The position numbers and the translations under genes are program-made. The notes below the pieces were generated by a model. The model was not told the DNA's origin, made no database searches, and saw nothing but the letters and a program-made list of their open reading frames with translations. Below, piece after piece: positions 1-6,703 of a stretch of DNA of 64,000 bases. Every line of letters begins with the position of its first letter. Position 1 is the stretch's first letter. The stretch is from Mesorhizobium sp. (GTDB lineage Bacteria; Pseudomonadota; Alphaproteobacteria; Rhizobiales; Rhizobiaceae), in the NCBI GenBank assembly GCA_019635735.1, contig JAHBYX010000005.1, positions 62,001-126,000 of the forward strand, read 5' to 3'.

Positions 1-1155
1 CAGCGCCTCGTCGAGCGTCGGCAGGCTGGCGGCATGCGCGATGCGGATCAGCACCATCTCGCCGGCCGAGACCGGCCGCGAGGCGCCCTGCACCTCGGGG
101 ATGCCCTTCAGGAGCATCTGCCAGGTGCGCGAGAGCACCTTGACCGAGAGCCTTTCGGCGAAGTCGGCACCCCTGCGTCGCTCGTCCTCCGTCAGCGACG
201 CGTCGGACGCCGCGTCGGGGACGAAGCGCAGGCGGGTCACCAGGTGGTTGAACTCGGCGAGATCGGTCAGCACCACGGCCGGATCCGCGCCGGTGTCGTA
301 CTGGGCGCGGTATTCGGCGAGTGCCGCAGCTATGTCGCCCTTCATTAAATGCTCGAACAGATCGATGACGCGGTTGCGGTCGGAAAGCCCGAGCATGGAG
401 CGAACCGCCTCGGCGGTGACATTCTCGCCGCCATGCGCGATCGCCTGGTCGAAGATCGACTGCGCGTCGCGCATCGAGCCTTCGGCCGCGCGCGCGATCA
501 TGGCCAGCGCATCGTCCTCCGCCTCGACACCTTCCAGCCCGCCGATATGAGCGAGGTGCGCCTTGATCAGGGCGGCGTCGATGCGGCGCAGGTCGAAGCG
601 CTGGCAGCGCGACAGCACGGTGATCGGCACCTTGCGGATTTCGGTCGTGGCGAAGATGAACTTCACATGCGGCGGCGGCTCTTCCAGCGTCTTCAGCAGG
701 CCGTTGAAGGCCTGCGTCGAGAGCATGTGCACCTCGTCGATGATGTAGACCTTGTAGCGCGCCGAAACCGGTGCATAGCGAACCTGCTCGATGATCTCGC
801 GGATGTCGTCGATACCGGTGTGGGAAGCGGCGTCCATCTCGATCACGTCGACATGACGGCCTTCCAGGATCGCCTGGCAGTGCTCGCCGATGGCATCCAT
901 CAGGATGGTCGGCTGGTCGATATCGGCGGTCTTGAAGTTCAGCGCGCGAGCAAGGATGCGGGCTGTCGTGGTCTTGCCGACCCCGCGCACGCCGGTCAGC
1001 ATCCAGGCCTGCGCGATGCGTCCGGAAGCAAATGCATTGGTGAGCGTCCGGACCATCGGCTCCTGGCCGATGAGGCCGGAGAAATCGCGCGGACGGTACT
1101 TCCGTGCCAGGACACGGTAGGCGCCGCGTTTCGCGTCGGTTCCGGCTGGGTTCAT
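1..1155 (-). CDS. dnaX: DNA polymerase III subunit gamma/tau (C-terminus beyond window)
   Basis: Clamp-loader ATPase that assembles the DnaN sliding clamp and holds the replicase together. The 385 visible residues contain the AAA+ core: Walker A GVRGVGKT (about 55-62), Walker B DEVH (about 140-143), sensor 1 FATTE (about 168-172) and SRC arginine finger (about 182-184). The start codon, on the reverse strand, begins MNPAGTDAKRGAYRVLARKYR, where the conserved RKYRP motif follows closely. The usual zinc-binding cluster of four cysteines between Walker A and Walker B is reduced to one cysteine (EHC, about 93). The gene is cut by the window edge, so the tau C-terminal part is not seen. The SRP RNA gene lies just upstream on the same strand. 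Confidence 0.97.
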   Translation of the reverse strand, partial: MNPAGTDAKRGAYRVLARKYRPRDFSGLIGQEPMVRTLTNAFASGRIAQAWMLTGVRGVGKTTTARILARALNFKTADIDQPTILMDAIGEHCQAILEGRHVDVIEMDAASHTGIDDIREIIEQVRYAPVSARYKVYIIDEVHMLSTQAFNGLLKTLEEPPPHVKFIFATTEIRKVPITVLSRCQRFDLRRIDAALIKAHLAHIGGLEGVEAEDDALAMIARAAEGSMRDAQSIFDQAIAHGGENVTAEAVRSMLGLSDRNRVIDLFEHLMKGDIAAALAEYRAQYDTGADPAVVLTDLAEFNHLVTRLRFVPDAASDASLTEDERRRGADFAERLSVKVLSRTWQMLLKGIPEVQGASRPVSAGEMVLIRIAHAASLPTLDEAL

Positions 1156-1265
1156 CCGCCTCGTCCGTTCCGTTCCGGTCCCTGCCTTAGCAGTTCAGCC
1201 CACCCGCCGCGCGGCGTCAACGACCCTGTCGCGGGCCGCGCACATGCCGAAGCGGAGGGAAAGGC

Positions 1266-1361
1266 GGGAGGCTGGAACAATGACCCGTTCCTGGCTCGTT
1301 AGGGCTGCTTCCTTCCGGACCTGACCCGGTTGGCGAGTGGCCCGTCCACCACCAACCTCCC
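1266..1361 (-). ncRNA. ffs: Signal recognition particle 4.5S RNA (small bacterial type)
   Basis: RNA scaffold of the SRP that binds Ffh and targets membrane proteins to FtsY. On the minus strand the near-invariant apical domain GGTCAGGTCCGGAAGGAAGC is present, and the ends pair as GGGAGG...CCTCCC, giving a single hairpin of about 96 nt. Ends are set by this terminal helix, so they may be off by a few bases. The gene lies about 110 nt upstream of dnaX in the same orientation, an arrangement I know from other Rhizobiales. Confidence 0.95.
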
Positions 1362-1367
1362 ACACTG

Positions 1368-1396
1368 CATATCGGCAATCGGCGCACGAAATGCAA
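1368..1396 (-). promoter_or_regulatory. Putative sigma-70-type promoter of the SRP RNA
   Basis: Reading the minus strand, TTGCAT (1391-1396) is separated by 17 nt from GATATG (1368-1373), and the predicted first base of the SRP RNA follows six bases later. Spacing is ideal, but the -10 match is only partial. Assigned by position and spacing only. Confidence 0.45.
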
Positions 1397-1530
1397 GTCC
1401 GGGGTTGGTCGCAGACCGGAGCATCCCTTTCGACGGGGAACAGTCCCGACTCCCTTACGAATTCGACCATGAGGCAGTTGCGGCGGACTGGGGGGCATCA
1501 TAGCCTTTCGTCGAATATCGGAGGATGCCC

Positions 1531-1962
1531 ATGATGCTTGGCTCGCGGCCGGGATTCGAGCTTGACCGCCGGCTGGATGCCGACAGCGTCCCGCTGATGT
1601 GGCTCGGCTTGTGCCAGCTGCGGCTGATGGACGACCGGCGCTGGCCCTGGCTGATTCTCGTGCCGCGGCGGCCGGGCATCGTCGAGGTGCACGACCTGAC
1701 GCCGCTGGATCAGGCGATGCTCACCTTCGAGACCAATCTGGTGGCGCAGGCCCTGAAGGCCGAGACCGGCTGTACCAAGATCAATACGGGTGCGTTGGGC
1801 AATGTCGTGCGGCAGTTGCACGTGCACGTCATTGCCCGGAACATCGGCGATCCCGGCTGGCCGGGACCCGTCTGGGGCCATGGCGTCCGTGAATCCTATC
1901 GACCGGAAGACAGACATGCCTTCGCCGATCGCATGAGCGCCGCGCTCGGCTCACAGACCTGA
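1531..1962 (+). CDS. HIT family protein (histidine triad nucleotide-binding)
   Basis: Predicted nucleotide phosphoramidase/hydrolase of the HIT superfamily, 143 aa, cytosolic. The signature is LHVHVIAR, giving two histidines of the triad (about 97 and 99) while the first triad position is Gln (VVRQLHVHV). This looks like the variant of the small alphaproteobacterial HIT group rather than canonical HxHxH. I chose ATG 1531 because GGAGG (1520-1524) is six bases upstream; ATG 1525 directly abuts that site. It is 12 nt from nudC and probably co-transcribed, which fits a shared role in clearing nucleotide metabolites. The substrate is unknown. Confidence 0.85.
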   Translation: MMLGSRPGFELDRRLDADSVPLMWLGLCQLRLMDDRRWPWLILVPRRPGIVEVHDLTPLDQAMLTFETNLVAQALKAETGCTKINTGALGNVVRQLHVHVIARNIGDPGWPGPVWGHGVRESYRPEDRHAFADRMSAALGSQT

Positions 1963-1974
1963 CCATGGAGCCCC

Positions 1975-2916
1975 ATGACTTTCAGCCTCTTCGACGCGCC
2001 CTTGCGCGAGCCCGGCAAGTCTGTCGGATACACCGTCAACTCGATCGACCGCCGATCGGAGCAGAGAAGCGACGATTCCACCGCCCGGGCGCTTGAAGAC
2101 CCCGCTGCACGGCTGATGCTCATCAAGGCCGGGCGCGTCTATCTGAAGGACGGACGGGACGGCTTCGATCCCTGGTACCGACCATTCGCCGCAGCGTCGC
2201 TGGGCGCCGTTCTCGATCAGGCGATCCTGCTCGGCTGGGACGAGCGCGGACCCGCCCTTGCCGCGCCGGCGGGACTCGATCCCGAGGAGCTCCCCGATGG
2301 CGTCAAGGCAATCGATTTCCGGTCGGTCAACGTGCAGGGCCTGCTATCGGAAGATGACCTCGGCGCGGTGGCGCAGGCCGGCGCCCTGCTCGCCTGGCAT
2401 GGCACGCACCGCTTCTGCGGGCGTTGCGGCCAGGAGACCGACATCCGCGCCGGCGGCTACAAGCGCGCCTGCCGCGGCTGCAAGGCCGAGCACTTCCCGC
2501 GCACCGATCCTGTCGCGATCATGCTGGCGGTGACGCGGGAGCGCTGCCTGATGGGCCGCAGCCCCCATTTCCCGTCGGGCATGTATTCCTGCCTCGCGGG
2601 CTTCATCGAACCGGGCGAGACGATCGAGGATGCTGTGCGCCGCGAGACCTTCGAGGAAGCCGGCATAAGGCTCGGCCGAGTCGCCTACCATGCCAGCCAG
2701 CCCTGGCCGTTCCCCTATTCGCTGATGATCGGCTGCTTCGGCGAGGCGCTGAACGACGAGATCGTAGCGGACACGACCGAACTGGAGGACGTGCGCTGGT
2801 TCAGCCGGGCAGAAGTCCAGGACATCATCGCCGGCCGATCGCCGGAGGGCATCAAGACGCCGCCGCGCGCGGCGATCGCGCACCTGCTGATCAAGACCTG
2901 GGCGGAGGGCGGATGA
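1975..2916 (+). CDS. nudC: NAD(+) diphosphatase / NADH pyrophosphatase (Nudix)
   Basis: Hydrolyses NAD(H) to NMN(H) and AMP and can remove NAD caps from RNA. The 313-aa protein has the family's N-terminal domain, a zinc ribbon with four cysteines (about 148, 151, 166, 169), and a Nudix box starting GFIEPGETIEDA (about 209-220) and continuing to REtfEEAGI (about 231). The NudC-specific SQPWPFPYS motif (about 241-249) separates it from other Nudix enzymes. All catalytic glutamates of the box are present. It follows the HIT gene by 12 nt. The 3' side opens into a low-GC stretch with twin palindromes. Confidence 0.96.
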   Translation: MTFSLFDAPLREPGKSVGYTVNSIDRRSEQRSDDSTARALEDPAARLMLIKAGRVYLKDGRDGFDPWYRPFAAASLGAVLDQAILLGWDERGPALAAPAGLDPEELPDGVKAIDFRSVNVQGLLSEDDLGAVAQAGALLAWHGTHRFCGRCGQETDIRAGGYKRACRGCKAEHFPRTDPVAIMLAVTRERCLMGRSPHFPSGMYSCLAGFIEPGETIEDAVRRETFEEAGIRLGRVAYHASQPWPFPYSLMIGCFGEALNDEIVADTTELEDVRWFSRAEVQDIIAGRSPEGIKTPPRAAIAHLLIKTWAEGG

Positions 2917-2972
2917 TGGCCGCCGTCATCTGGGACTTCAAATCGATTCCGCCCGGCGGTGAGTTTGGCTTT

Positions 2973-3002
2973 TTGCCACACAAAAAAATTCTTGTGTGGC
3001 AA
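2973..3002. promoter_or_regulatory. Palindrome 1 of 2, putative operator or hairpin
   Basis: A 30-bp inverted repeat with 11-bp perfect arms, TTGCCACACAA and TTGTGTGGCAA, around an 8-nt A/T-rich core. A near-identical copy starts 48 bp downstream. The regular spacing upstream of a single gene favours a regulator-binding site. The arms could also form an RNA hairpin, but there is no terminal T-run to make it a normal terminator of nudC. Confidence 0.7.
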
Positions 3003-3020
3003 ATCAGTAAAACGTGTTAG

Positions 3021-3050
3021 TTGCCACACATAAAAATTCTTGTGTGGCAA
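3021..3050. promoter_or_regulatory. Palindrome 2 of 2, abutting the nucleotidyltransferase start
   Basis: Second copy of the 30-bp palindrome, arms TTGCCACACA and TGTGTGGCAA. It ends two bases before ATG 3053, so it occupies the place where a Shine-Dalgarno sequence should be, and none is visible. It could therefore block transcription as an operator, sequester the start as an mRNA hairpin, or overlap the transcription start of a leaderless message. Confidence 0.7.
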
Positions 3051-3052
3051 GT

Positions 3053-4078
3053 ATGGTCCCTTTTCTCAGACATACGGCAATCGCACATGCCGCCTATCAT
3101 GACCTCGTGTCATTGCTGCTCGATGAGGCCGTCTCGGAGATCAAGGGAGCCCCTACGCTCCGTGAACGTGACGGCCGGCACTATTGGTACGACAGATACA
3201 GGATCGGCGACCAGATCGCCGAGCGGTATCTCGGAGAAGATACCAACGCTCTACGCCAACGCATCGAAAAGCACGAAAGCCTGCGTGAAGACCGAGACGC
3301 CAGCCGAAAGGAGCGCGCGCGCCTGGTCAGACTTTTGCGAGGCGAAGGTTTCCTTGGCATGGACAACGCCACGGGAAGCCTCATTCATGCATTGTCCAAA
3401 GCAGGGCTCTTTCGATTGGGGGGCACCCTGGTCGGAACCAACGCGTTCCGCGCCTATGAAGGCGAGCTCGGCATCCGGCTGAAGCTAGACCAGTTGGCGA
3501 TGACCAACGATATCGACATAGCGAGCTTCGAAAAGCTTTCCTTTGCGATTGGTGACACGGCCCTCCCCTCTGTTGACGAAACGCTCAAAGGCTTCGAATT
3601 CGATCCGGTACCTAGCACGGAACTTGGACAGGTGTGGCGGTGGCGTCAGAGCAAAAGCAAGACACTCGTCGAGTTCCTGACTCCGTCTTTCGAAGAAGAT
3701 GAGGGCCTGAAACCGCTGTCCGCACTCGGCGTCAGCGCCCAGTCGCTACACTATCTCAACTACCTGATCTCAGCCCCGATCCCTTCGGCGGCAATCTATC
3801 GCGATGGCGCCCTAATCCAGATACCGCGGCCCGAGCGCTTTGCGGTCCACAAACTGATCGTCTCCGATCGTCGACGGGATGGCGCCGGGAGCCTCAAATC
3901 AAAAAAGGATCTCCAGCAGGCGCAACTGCTCATTGCCGTGCTCGCGGAGGACAGGCCTACCGACCTGAAGGAGGCCTACGAGCACGCGATAGCAGTCGGC
4001 CCCCAGTGGCGAAAACGCATCGAAAGGGCTCTCGACAGAGCACCGAAAGCCGCAGACCTCATCAACTCGGTGCTGTGA
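3053..4078 (+). CDS. GSU2403-type nucleotidyltransferase-fold protein
   Basis: A 341-aa protein I recognise as the GSU2403 nucleotidyltransferase family; biochemical role unknown. The polymerase-beta-type signature is visible: LGGTLVGTNAF (about 122-132) followed by the acidic pair in TNDIDIA (about 151-157). A charged helical stretch lies near 65-95, after a WYDRYRIGDQIAERYLG segment typical of the family. In-frame GTG codons at 3014 and 3044 lie in or before the palindrome; ATG 3053 fits the family start better. The gene is isolated between nudC and convergent pheA and looks lower in GC than its neighbours by eye. Related folds occur in AbiEii/MenT toxins, but no partner gene is present. 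Confidence 0.75.
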   Translation: MVPFLRHTAIAHAAYHDLVSLLLDEAVSEIKGAPTLRERDGRHYWYDRYRIGDQIAERYLGEDTNALRQRIEKHESLREDRDASRKERARLVRLLRGEGFLGMDNATGSLIHALSKAGLFRLGGTLVGTNAFRAYEGELGIRLKLDQLAMTNDIDIASFEKLSFAIGDTALPSVDETLKGFEFDPVPSTELGQVWRWRQSKSKTLVEFLTPSFEEDEGLKPLSALGVSAQSLHYLNYLISAPIPSAAIYRDGALIQIPRPERFAVHKLIVSDRRRDGAGSLKSKKDLQQAQLLIAVLAEDRPTDLKEAYEHAIAVGPQWRKRIERALDRAPKAADLINSVL

Positions 4079-4100
4079 CCGCTACAACCACGACCACGTC

Positions 4101-4964
4101 TCAATCCGCCAGCTTCCACTCCTCGCGCGAGGGGCTGCGCGGGTAAACGCCCAGAATGCGTACCTCGCGCGAGAAGAACTTCAGCTCTTCCAGCGCGTTC
4201 TTCACGCCCGGATCGTCGGGATGGCCTTCGATGTCGGCATAGAACAGCGTCGCCGTGAAGGCGCCGAGCTGGTAGCTTTCCAGCTTCGTCATGTTGACGC
4301 CGTTGGTGGCGAAGCCGCCCATTGCCTTGTAGAGCGCCGCCGGAACGTTGCGGACGCGGAACATGAAGGTGGTCATCATCGGCGCGTCGGGCGTCGGGCG
4401 CTCCACCCATTCCTTGCCTTTCGTCAGCACGACGAAGCGGGTCACGTTGGTCGCGGCGTCCTCCACATCCTCCTCGAGGATGTCGAGCCCGTAGAGCTTG
4501 GCGGCCAGACGCGGTGCGAGCGCTGCCATGGAGCGGTCCTTCGTCTCGGACACAAGCTTGGCCGCACCCGCCGTATCGCCGGCGATCACGCCCTTCCAGC
4601 CGTTCCTGCGGATGTATTTGCGGCATTGGCCGAGTGCGTGGATGTGGCTATGCACGGTCCTGATCTCCGAGCGCGCGACGCCCGGCAGCACCATCAGCTG
4701 GAAATGGATCGGCAGGAAATATTCGCCGACGATGTGCAGCTTCGATTCCGGCAACAGATGATGGATGTCGGCGACGCGGCCCGCGATCGTGTTCTCGATC
4801 GGGATCATCGCCAGATCCGCCTTGCCCGACTCGACCGCGTTGAAGGCGTCCTCGAACGTGGCGCAGGGCATCGGCTCCATCGCCGGAAACATGTCGCGGC
4901 ACGCGGTGTCGGAGTTCGCGCCAGGTTCCCCTTGGAAGGAGATGCGGTTGGTCTTGGGCGGCAT
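4101..4964 (-). CDS. pheA: Prephenate dehydratase (monofunctional, ACT-regulated)
   Basis: Converts prephenate to phenylpyruvate in phenylalanine synthesis. The 287-aa protein has the periplasmic-binding-like catalytic fold, including GEPGANS near the N-terminus (about 12-18) and the catalytic TRF triplet (about 175-177), followed by a C-terminal ACT domain (about 198-275) for feedback control. The usual ESRP phenylalanine-binding motif appears as ESYQLG (about 229-234). There is no chorismate mutase domain. It lies 14 nt downstream of kdsB in the same direction, a likely two-gene operon. Confidence 0.95.
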   Translation of the reverse strand: MPPKTNRISFQGEPGANSDTACRDMFPAMEPMPCATFEDAFNAVESGKADLAMIPIENTIAGRVADIHHLLPESKLHIVGEYFLPIHFQLMVLPGVARSEIRTVHSHIHALGQCRKYIRRNGWKGVIAGDTAGAAKLVSETKDRSMAALAPRLAAKLYGLDILEEDVEDAATNVTRFVVLTKGKEWVERPTPDAPMMTTFMFRVRNVPAALYKAMGGFATNGVNMTKLESYQLGAFTATLFYADIEGHPDDPGVKNALEELKFFSREVRILGVYPRSPSREEWKLAD

Positions 4965-4978
4965 GCGGTTCGTCCTGC

Positions 4979-5704
4979 TTAAGCGAGCATCGCTCGGGCG
5001 CGCTCGAGGTCTTCCGGAGTGTCGACACCGAGCGGCACCGTGTCCACGATCGCGGCGTCGATGCGCATTCCGGCTTCGAGCGCCCGCAACTGCTCCAGTT
5101 TCTCGCGCCGTTCAAGCGCCGATTGCGGCAGGGCGACGAATCGCGCCAGCGCGGCGCGCCGGTAGGCGTAGATGCCGACATGGTGATAGAGCGGTCCCTC
5201 GCCCCAGGGCGCGGTCGCGCGGGTGAAATAGAGCGCGCGCAGGCGGGCCGCCGACAGCGGCGAGCCGACGATCTTGACGACGTTGGGGTTGGTCTTCTCC
5301 TCCTCCCGCGCGATCTCGACGCCCAGGGTCGCGATATCCACGGCGGGATCGGCCAGCGGGGCGAGCGCTGCGCGGATCGAAGCCGGATCGATCGTCGGCA
5401 GGTCGCCCTGCAGATTTATGATGGTGTCGACCTTTCCGTCTGGGTCGAGCGCCGTCAGCGCCTCGAAGATGCGGTCGGAACCGGACTGGTGGTCCGCTCG
5501 GGTCATGGCGACCTCGAACCCCGCTCCCGTCACCGCCTTGGCCACCTCGACCGAATCCGTTGCGACCACCACCCGTCCGAGCCCGGCTTCCACCGCGCGG
5601 CGGGCGACATGGACGATCATCGGCGCACCCTTGATATCGGCCAGCGGCTTACCGGGCAGGCGCGTCGCCGCCAGGCGGGCGGGAATGAGGATCAGCGCAT
5701 TCAT
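4979..5704 (-). CDS. kdsB: 3-deoxy-manno-octulosonate cytidylyltransferase
   Basis: Activates Kdo with CTP to CMP-Kdo for lipid A/LPS core assembly in the cytosol. The 241-aa protein begins [20 protein letters not shown], the nucleotide-binding signature of the family, and continues with VATDS and the QGDLP metal-binding region. The open frame extends 14 codons further upstream, but ATG 5704 fits the family start exactly. It precedes pheA in the same operon. The opposite strand upstream carries the divergent cytochrome c gene. Confidence 0.96.
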   Translation of the reverse strand: MNALILIPARLAATRLPGKPLADIKGAPMIVHVARRAVEAGLGRVVVATDSVEVAKAVTGAGFEVAMTRADHQSGSDRIFEALTALDPDGKVDTIINLQGDLPTIDPASIRAALAPLADPAVDIATLGVEIAREEEKTNPNVVKIVGSPLSAARLRALYFTRATAPWGEGPLYHHVGIYAYRRAALARFVALPQSALERREKLEQLRALEAGMRIDAAIVDTVPLGVDTPEDLERARAMLA

Positions 5705-5896
5705 CGGGCTTGGGTTTTCGATGACGGAGGTGGCAAAACGTCTCACGGGGGAAGGCTCTTATAGGTGTTGCGATCTGTTCGCAAAAGACCTAGTTTCCGC
5801 CCCGTTTTCACCGGCTTCCCAGCCGGCTATTTCTTATTGGGACGAGGGCGGACGGCGCGTCCTTCAGCCCGAACCGCGACGGGAGCACGGAGAGGC

Positions 5897-6604
5897 ATGA
5901 ACTCGTTCGAATTCAACAAGATCATCGGGGCGATCCTCGGCACCGTTTTCGTCGTCTTCTCGCTCAGCCTGATCTCGGATTCGCTGTTCGCGACGCATGT
6001 GCCCGAGAAGGCCGGCTACGAGATCGCGGCCCTCGAGACCGAGGCTGGGGCGGGCGGCGAAGACGCAGGTCCGGCCGCCCCGGAGCCCGTTGGGCCGCTG
6101 CTCGCAAGCGCGGACGTCGGCGCGGGAGAAGCGCTCTTCAAGCGTTGCGCGGCGTGCCACACGCCCGAGAAGGGCGGCGCCAACAAGATCGGTCCGAACC
6201 TCTGGGACATCGTCGAACGCCCCGTAGCGTCGCATGAAGGCTATTCCTATTCCGCGGCCATGAAGGCTCATGCCGGCGAGCGCCCGACCTGGGACTACGA
6301 GCACCTGAGCGATTTCATCGCCGCGCCGAAGGCCGTCGTGAAGGGAACCGCGATGAACTTCCCCGGCCTGAAGACGATCGGCGATCGTGCCAACCTGATC
6401 GCCTATCTGCACACGCTGTCCGACGCGCCCAAGCCGCTCCCGGCGGCCGATGCGGTTCCCGCGCCTGCCGCCGGCGCAACGACCGAGCCCGCGACGGAGA
6501 CGGCCCAGCCTGCCGCACCCGCGGCCGAGCCCGCAGCACCGGCGGCGCCCGCTGCCGAACCGGCGGCACCGGCCGCTCCCGCCACGCCGGCGCCGGCCCA
6601 GTAA
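5897..6604 (+). CDS. cycM: Membrane-anchored cytochrome c (CycM type)
   Basis: Class I cytochrome c of 235 aa that likely passes electrons between the bc1 complex and a terminal oxidase at the periplasmic face. An uncleaved N-terminal membrane anchor (about 10-30) precedes the haem motif CAACH (84-88); the axial Met is in GTAMNF (about 153). The C-terminal 55 residues are an Ala/Pro/Glu-rich tail with repeated AAPAAEP units, also repetitive at DNA level. Start ATG 5897 follows a GGAGAGG site; an upstream in-frame extension lacks family similarity. A clear terminator follows. Confidence 0.93.
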   Translation: MNSFEFNKIIGAILGTVFVVFSLSLISDSLFATHVPEKAGYEIAALETEAGAGGEDAGPAAPEPVGPLLASADVGAGEALFKRCAACHTPEKGGANKIGPNLWDIVERPVASHEGYSYSAAMKAHAGERPTWDYEHLSDFIAAPKAVVKGTAMNFPGLKTIGDRANLIAYLHTLSDAPKPLPAADAVPAPAAGATTEPATETAQPAAPAAEPAAPAAPAAEPAAPAAPATPAPAQ

Positions 6605-6631
6605 CGACATTTTCAGATCGACATCACGAAA

Positions 6632-6656
6632 AAGCCGGGCTCTGCCCGGCTTTTTT
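6632..6656 (+). terminator. Rho-independent terminator of the cytochrome c gene
   Basis: AAGCCGGGC and GCCCGGCTT pair over 9 bp around a TCT loop and run into six T residues. It sits 28 nt after the cytochrome stop and separates it from the yej operon. Confidence 0.93.
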
Positions 6657-6703
6657 GTTACTCTGAACGTTAAGGATGCCGGGAAAAGGCGGGAGAACAG
6701 GGA

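Noticed and set aside
2973..3002. Palindrome 1 as the rho-independent terminator of nudC
   Set aside because: No T-run follows the stem, the stem is repeated downstream at a start codon, and it sits 57 nt beyond the nudC stop.
2973..3050. The twin palindromes as CRISPR repeats or as an insertion-element end
   Set aside because: Only two copies with an 18-nt gap, each palindromic, with no spacer array, cas genes, transposase or target duplication.
3014..3052. Upstream start (GTG 3014) for the nucleotidyltransferase
   Set aside because: It would translate through the second palindrome and add residues with no family counterpart; it has no ribosome site.
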